Below are positions 60,513-64,000 of a DNA stretch of 64,000 nucleotides, piece after piece. The position numbers and the translations under genes are program-made. The first letter of the stretch is position 1. Each line of letters begins with the position of its first letter. The notes below the pieces were generated by a model. That model saw only the letters and a list, made by a program, of their open reading frames with translations, made no database searches and was not told the origin of the DNA. Origin of the DNA: AcAMD-5 sp044343935 (GTDB taxonomy: Bacteria > Actinomycetota > Actinomycetes > S36-B12 > UBA5976); contig JBIJDU010000001.1 in NCBI GenBank assembly GCA_044343935.1, positions 62,001 through 126,000 of the forward strand. The letters are read 5' to 3'.

Positions 60513-60981
60513 CAGTGCCTTTATCCTGCTCTTTAATTTCGGCCAGTAATTCTCTAATTTCTGCCCGTAGATAATCTCTGGTTGCAACATCACCAAGTGC
60601 TGCACGAATTGCGGATATTTCTCGTGCCAGATACTCAGAGCTGGCATGGAGACGCTCGTTATGCGCACGATCTTCAGCATAAGTAACGCGATCTCGGTCG
60701 GCTTGACGATTTTGGGCAAGCAAAATTAAGGGTGCTGCGTATGAAGCCTGTAGTGAAAGCACTAAAGTGAGAAAAATAAATGGATATTCGTCGTATCTCA
60801 AATATTGCGGTGCGACAATATTCAAACTGACCCAGCCGGTAACAACTACAGTCATCCAGGCAATAAAGCGCCAGGAGCCGATAAAGCGGGCAATTCGTTC
60901 ACTAACTTGGCCAATTCGCTCCGGATCTCGTGCTTGCCTAAGTGATTTAGTTACTGGTTGATCGAGTCTGCGATTAGCCAT
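60505..60981 (-). CDS. DUF1003 membrane protein
   Basis: A 158-residue protein of the DUF1003 family. The core is ARFIGSWRFIAWMTVVVTGWVSLN and DEYPFIFLTLVLSLQASYAAPLILLAQNRQADRDR, giving two transmembrane helices, followed by a charged coiled-coil tail. The frame continues to 61011, but GGAGGGCCAGC before the ATG at 60981 sets the start. It overlaps the stop of the PRC/CBS gene by eight bases, so the two are made together; the same neighbours occur near mrp in mycobacteria (Rv1232c-Rv1234). Confidence 0.88.
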   Translation of the reverse strand: MANRRLDQPVTKSLRQARDPERIGQVSERIARFIGSWRFIAWMTVVVTGWVSLNIVAPQYLRYDEYPFIFLTLVLSLQASYAAPLILLAQNRQADRDRVTYAEDRAHNERLHASSEYLAREISAIRAALGDVATRDYLRAEIRELLAEIKEQDKGTAN

Positions 60982-62218
60982 GCTGGCCCTCCGGTTGGTC
61001 TCGCCAATCACTTGGCAACATATGGTCGATTAAATCATCAGCTGTGATAGCCCCAATTAATCTGCCAGCTTCATCAGTTACTGGCAGTGCAACTAAATTG
61101 TAGGTGGCAAATCGCTTGGTTACTTGACTTAAAGTTGCAGTTGGCAGCACGGCATCAATATCAGTATCAAGCACAGATGAAACTAAGGTAAAAGGGGGTT
61201 CCCTTAGCAATCGCTGGGTGTGCACGACACCGAGGAATTTGCCAGTTGGGGTTTCAGTTGGCGCTCGGACTACAAATATTTGTGCTGCCAATGATGGTGT
61301 TACTTCTTTAACTCGAACGGCAGCTAGTGCATCAGCAACAGTGGCGTTTGCAGAGAGAATAACTGGATTGGATGTCATCATTCCGCCAGCAGTGTAATCA
61401 CCGTAGGTGAGAAGCCGCTTTAGGCCAGCAGCATCAGTTGGCTCCATTAACTCTAAATAAGTTGCCGCGCTCTCTGGTGTCATTTCACTTAGCACATCTG
61501 CCGCATCAGCTGGGTCCATCTCTTCTAATACATTTGCAGCGCGATTTATTTCAAAGCGTTGCAGTAGTGCCACTCGATCATCATCTGGTAATTCTTCTAG
61601 CACTGCGGCAAGAACTTCATCTTCGAGATCTTGGGCAATTTGTAGTCTTATCTCAAATGGAAGTTTTAGTAGAAATCTTGCCGCATCTGCTTCATGCATT
61701 TCATTTACTTGGGCAAGTAATCGTTGCTCTTCCGTAACAGAGGCATGTGATGCTTCTAGAATCAATTCAGACCAATCAACCATGGTTTCGGCAGCTCGAC
61801 GCATAAATCCAGCTGTGGTATCTCGGACAAACAAAGTAGTTATTGACCATTCTTTAGTTTTTGGGTCCAACTGCATAGCTAAGTCGACAATCTTTTGTTT
61901 GGCTGATTTGCCTTGCACTTGAAAATTTTGATTGCGCAGTTGACCAAGTGCTAGTAACTCATCAGCATGCAATTGAAATCTTCGTAAATTCAACGTGCCG
62001 GTGCTTACTACCTGCTCGGCTGATATATCTGTGATTCGCCCCATCGGTATAAAGATCCGTCGCTTGGGTGGAACTTCTACTACTAGGCCACGAACTCTCG
62101 GTGGTCTAAGTGCGGCGGGTCTGGAGATCACCGCATCGCGAATTCGACCTACTTGATCGCCACTGGGATCAAATATGGCAGTTCCGGCTAACCGGGCGAG
62201 AAATATGCGACGCTCCAC
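60974..62218 (-). CDS. Soluble PRC-barrel/MgtE-N/CBS protein
   Basis: A 414-residue protein with an N-terminal PRC-barrel (FLARLAGTAIFDPSGDQVGR), an MgtE N-terminal superhelical domain (about 190-270, LEDEVLAAVLEELPDDDRVALLQ, VLEEMDPADAADVLSEMTPE) and a C-terminal CBS pair (GGMMTSNPVILSANATVADAL; TATLSQVTKRFATYNLVALPV). The MgtE channel domain is missing, so this is not a transporter by itself but the sensing module alone, perhaps for magnesium or nucleotides. Mycobacterial Rv1232c is the probable counterpart. GTG start, TAGCCT six bases upstream. Confidence 0.88.
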   Translation of the reverse strand: MERRIFLARLAGTAIFDPSGDQVGRIRDAVISRPAALRPPRVRGLVVEVPPKRRIFIPMGRITDISAEQVVSTGTLNLRRFQLHADELLALGQLRNQNFQVQGKSAKQKIVDLAMQLDPKTKEWSITTLFVRDTTAGFMRRAAETMVDWSELILEASHASVTEEQRLLAQVNEMHEADAARFLLKLPFEIRLQIAQDLEDEVLAAVLEELPDDDRVALLQRFEINRAANVLEEMDPADAADVLSEMTPESAATYLELMEPTDAAGLKRLLTYGDYTAGGMMTSNPVILSANATVADALAAVRVKEVTPSLAAQIFVVRAPTETPTGKFLGVVHTQRLLREPPFTLVSSVLDTDIDAVLPTATLSQVTKRFATYNLVALPVTDEAGRLIGAITADDLIDHMLPSDWRDQPEGQHG

Positions 62219-62261
62219 TAGGTAAGGCTAACCCATCGAAGATAGCCCGTAAGGTCGTTCC
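62219..62261. promoter_or_regulatory. Facing leaderless promoters, MgtE-like gene and DMT permease
   Basis: TAGCCT (62225-62230, bottom strand) and TAAGGT (62250-62255, top strand) each stand six bases from a GTG start within 43 bases. Confidence 0.72.
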
Positions 62262-63167
62262 GTGAATTCCGTGCACTATCGAACCGACCTAATTGCATTA
62301 TCAATTGCGGTGCTGGCGGTATCAAGTTCTGGACCCATGATTGCTGCTTGCGCTGCACCAGCACTGGCTATTGCGTTTTGGCGCTGCTTTATTGGCGCCA
62401 GCGTCACGGCACCAGTTGCTTGGTTACAGAATCGAGAAATTTGGCGGGCATTAAAAATTCGAGATTGGCTAGGCGCTGGACTTGCTGGGTTGTTTTTAGG
62501 TCTCCATTTTGCGGCGTGGATTCCATCATTGCGATATACCTCAATTGCTGCCTCAACTGCAATTGTGGCGACTCAAGTTGTTTGGGCGGCGCTTATTGCA
62601 CATGCACTTGGCACTAAAGCACCAAGGCGAGAGTGGTTTGGTATTGCAATTAGTTTAATTGGCGTAATCATGCTAACTGGAATAGATGTTAGTTTAAATC
62701 GGTCTGCGTTAATTGGTGATTTACTTGCGCTAATTGGCGCAGTTATGGCAGCGGCATATATGACCGTTGGTCAGCGAGTGCGAAAAAATATTCCAACCAG
62801 TGTTTACACCACCATTGTGTATGGCGCTGCCGCAGTTGTGTTATTGATTTTTGTGCTAGTTTCAAATTCGCCGCTCACTGGATATGCTGCCCGTGATTGG
62901 ATCTTAATTTTGGCATTAACTGCCATTGCTCAATTACTTGGTCATACCTTGATGAATATGGCACTGCGTTCATTGTCAGCAACCACAATTAGCTTAGCGA
63001 TCTTGCTGGAGTTGCCTGGTGCGGTATTGATCGCTTGGTTCTGGCCCGGCCAGCAACCACCATGGCAATTATTCCCAGCGATGGTGTTAATCATGATCGG
63101 ATTGGTAATTGTGATTAGGTCAACTAGAGCGAGTTACGCCAAAACTGATCCAACACCGCAGTTGTAG
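62262..63167 (+). CDS. EamA/DMT-family transporter
   Basis: A 301-residue membrane protein with ten helices in two EamA repeats. AFWRCFIGASVTAPVAWL and AAWIPSLRYTSIAASTAIV are typical of repeat 1; LGHTLMNMALRSLSATTISLAILLEL (split) typical of repeat 2. Such proteins export or import amino acids, purines or other metabolites; the substrate is unknown. GTG start with TAAGGT six bases upstream. The last 44 bases overlap the hydrolase gene on the other strand. Confidence 0.9.
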   Translation: MNSVHYRTDLIALSIAVLAVSSSGPMIAACAAPALAIAFWRCFIGASVTAPVAWLQNREIWRALKIRDWLGAGLAGLFLGLHFAAWIPSLRYTSIAASTAIVATQVVWAALIAHALGTKAPRREWFGIAISLIGVIMLTGIDVSLNRSALIGDLLALIGAVMAAAYMTVGQRVRKNIPTSVYTTIVYGAAAVVLLIFVLVSNSPLTGYAARDWILILALTAIAQLLGHTLMNMALRSLSATTISLAILLELPGAVLIAWFWPGQQPPWQLFPAMVLIMIGLVIVIRSTRASYAKTDPTPQL

Positions 63168-63978
63168 CGGGTACGTTTTCTACATTAGGCGAGTGAGCAG
63201 CATCTGGTATCACCACGTAATGCGCACCTATGGTTTCTGCCATTTGATGTTGTTGGGCAATTGGCCAGGCATCATCGGCTTCACCATGTGTCACTAAAAC
63301 TCGAAGTCCAGTTGCCGCATGTTTGGCAACGGCATGGCTTAGATCTGCTTGATCGATCAAAATTTGTGATTTACCAAGCAATGCTGCAGTTTTTGTGTTT
63401 GACCAACGGGTGCGCAAGAAATTCTCGACATTGGGGTTAGAGAGTCTGCCGTCAGCTTTCATCTCAGCGATACTGTTATCAATTCGATTTGCTTTGTTCC
63501 CTGCCCTGAGGTCAACTTGAAAATCTTTTAACCAGTCATAGCTGGTGCCAGGGATAGCCCCTGGTCCAGAGCAGAACAAGGTAAGTGAAGCCAGGTTAGC
63601 GCCCGCAATTGTTGCCGCTTGCGCCACTAAACCGCCAAAGGAATGGCCTAGCAGGTGAACGGGCTGGTTGAATGATTTCGTAATTGAAACTAAATCCAGC
63701 GCAAATTCATCCAGCGTGTAATCAGAAAGATTTTCACTACCACTAGATTCATGGCAACCACGCTGATCAACCGCAATTGCATGCCAACCCAAATTTGCAA
63801 GCTCAGGCAGCAAATGAATGAAATCTTCTTTGCTGCCGGTAAAGCCGTGCACTAACAATGCAACTCCAATTGGGTTGCCAACTGGCTCAGCAATTAGAGC
63901 TGCAAACTCACCGCGCTGAGTTTTAATGCTAGTTGAGTATTCATTGCTAGCTAATTGCATTGATTTTGGGGTGCTCAT
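63124..63978 (-). CDS. Alpha/beta hydrolase
   Basis: A 284-residue serine hydrolase. The oxyanion-region strand is VALLVHGFTGSKEDF, the nucleophile elbow LLGHSFGGLVAQA, the acid in HGEADDAWPIAQQ and the His in DAAHSPNVEN. The cap region between is short. The substrate cannot be assigned; relatives are lipases, esterases and haloperoxidase-like enzymes. TAAGAT lies nine bases before the ATG, a probable promoter with a two-base leader. The gene ends with a 44-base overlap with the transporter. Confidence 0.88.
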   Translation of the reverse strand: MSTPKSMQLASNEYSTSIKTQRGEFAALIAEPVGNPIGVALLVHGFTGSKEDFIHLLPELANLGWHAIAVDQRGCHESSGSENLSDYTLDEFALDLVSITKSFNQPVHLLGHSFGGLVAQAATIAGANLASLTLFCSGPGAIPGTSYDWLKDFQVDLRAGNKANRIDNSIAEMKADGRLSNPNVENFLRTRWSNTKTAALLGKSQILIDQADLSHAVAKHAATGLRVLVTHGEADDAWPIAQQHQMAETIGAHYVVIPDAAHSPNVENVPATTAVLDQFWRNSL

Positions 63979-64000
63979 TGGTTCCGAATCTTATTAGTGC

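Noticed and set aside
1..64000. CRISPR array, insertion sequences or prophage genes
   Set aside because: No regularly spaced repeats, transposase, integrase or phage structural gene was seen.

Overview
The window reads as a compact chromosomal segment of a free-living actinobacterium with unusually AT-rich DNA for that phylum. Actinobacterial markers include mycothiol conjugate amidase, a WhiB-family regulator, DUF3117, DUF3039, DUF4307, DUF501 and DUF2017 proteins, a PIN-PhoH fusion, actinobacterial DapD, an Rv3235-type gene beside secA, and a green-tuned actinorhodopsin. Very short spacers, overlapping gene ends and the rhodopsin suggest a streamlined freshwater planktonic lineage (acI/Nanopelagicales-like). 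That placement is inference; I have no phylogenetic test.

Layout. 1-6.8 kb: mfd end, SurA-like lipoprotein, mazG, an MpaB-like oxygenase, then eno-ftsB-DUF501-ppx-udgB. 6.9 kb: a tRNA with a UAA anticodon but class I shape, abutting msrA. 7.6-13.2 kb: MFS exporter, greA, DUF4307, mca, a 50-aa membrane protein, a Z-prenyl synthase and PIN-PhoH. 13.2-19.5 kb: a transglycosylase behind a perfect CRP/GlxR-type site, class I fumarase, xseB/xseA, ispH, ychF. 19.5-30.3 kb: S9 peptidase, cysS, ferredoxin, dapC, dapD, LOG protein, DUF3117, O-methyltransferase, htrA, tatB, mrp. 30.3-36.95 kb: HAD, prfB, ftsE, ftsX, M23 hydrolase, S41 protease, smpB and ssrA.

37.0-43.9 kb is the clear accessory block, sitting directly behind the 3' end of ssrA. 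It holds an FAD/NAD(P)-binding protein, a mandelate-racemase-type dehydratase, an MtnK-like kinase, an enolase paralogue with altered active-site residues, a malate/lactate-type dehydrogenase and an MhpD-family hydratase. Together they look like an undescribed pathway for a hydroxy- or sugar acid that passes through a phosphorylated, enolase-type step. This block is the best candidate for a new system. 44.0-47.2 kb continues with surface or lipid genes (small membrane protein, OafA-type acyltransferase, PAP2 phosphatase).

47.2-64 kb: ArcB/E. coli-type ornithine carbamoyltransferase, WhiB3/WhiD-type regulator, GH18 hydrolase, clpS-DUF2017, a strong two-way terminator, actinorhodopsin behind a GC-rich hairpin leader, murI-rph-rdgB-secA, an orphan CpaB/CpaE-like trio, DUF1003 with a soluble MgtE-like sensor, a DMT permease and an alpha/beta hydrolase.

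One regulatory pattern runs through the whole window. At least 19 genes have a TANNNT -10 box exactly 6 or 7 bases before the start codon, the signature of leaderless transcripts, including five divergent pairs where both genes have it. Convergent genes nearly all abut or overlap at their ends, leaving no room for terminators.
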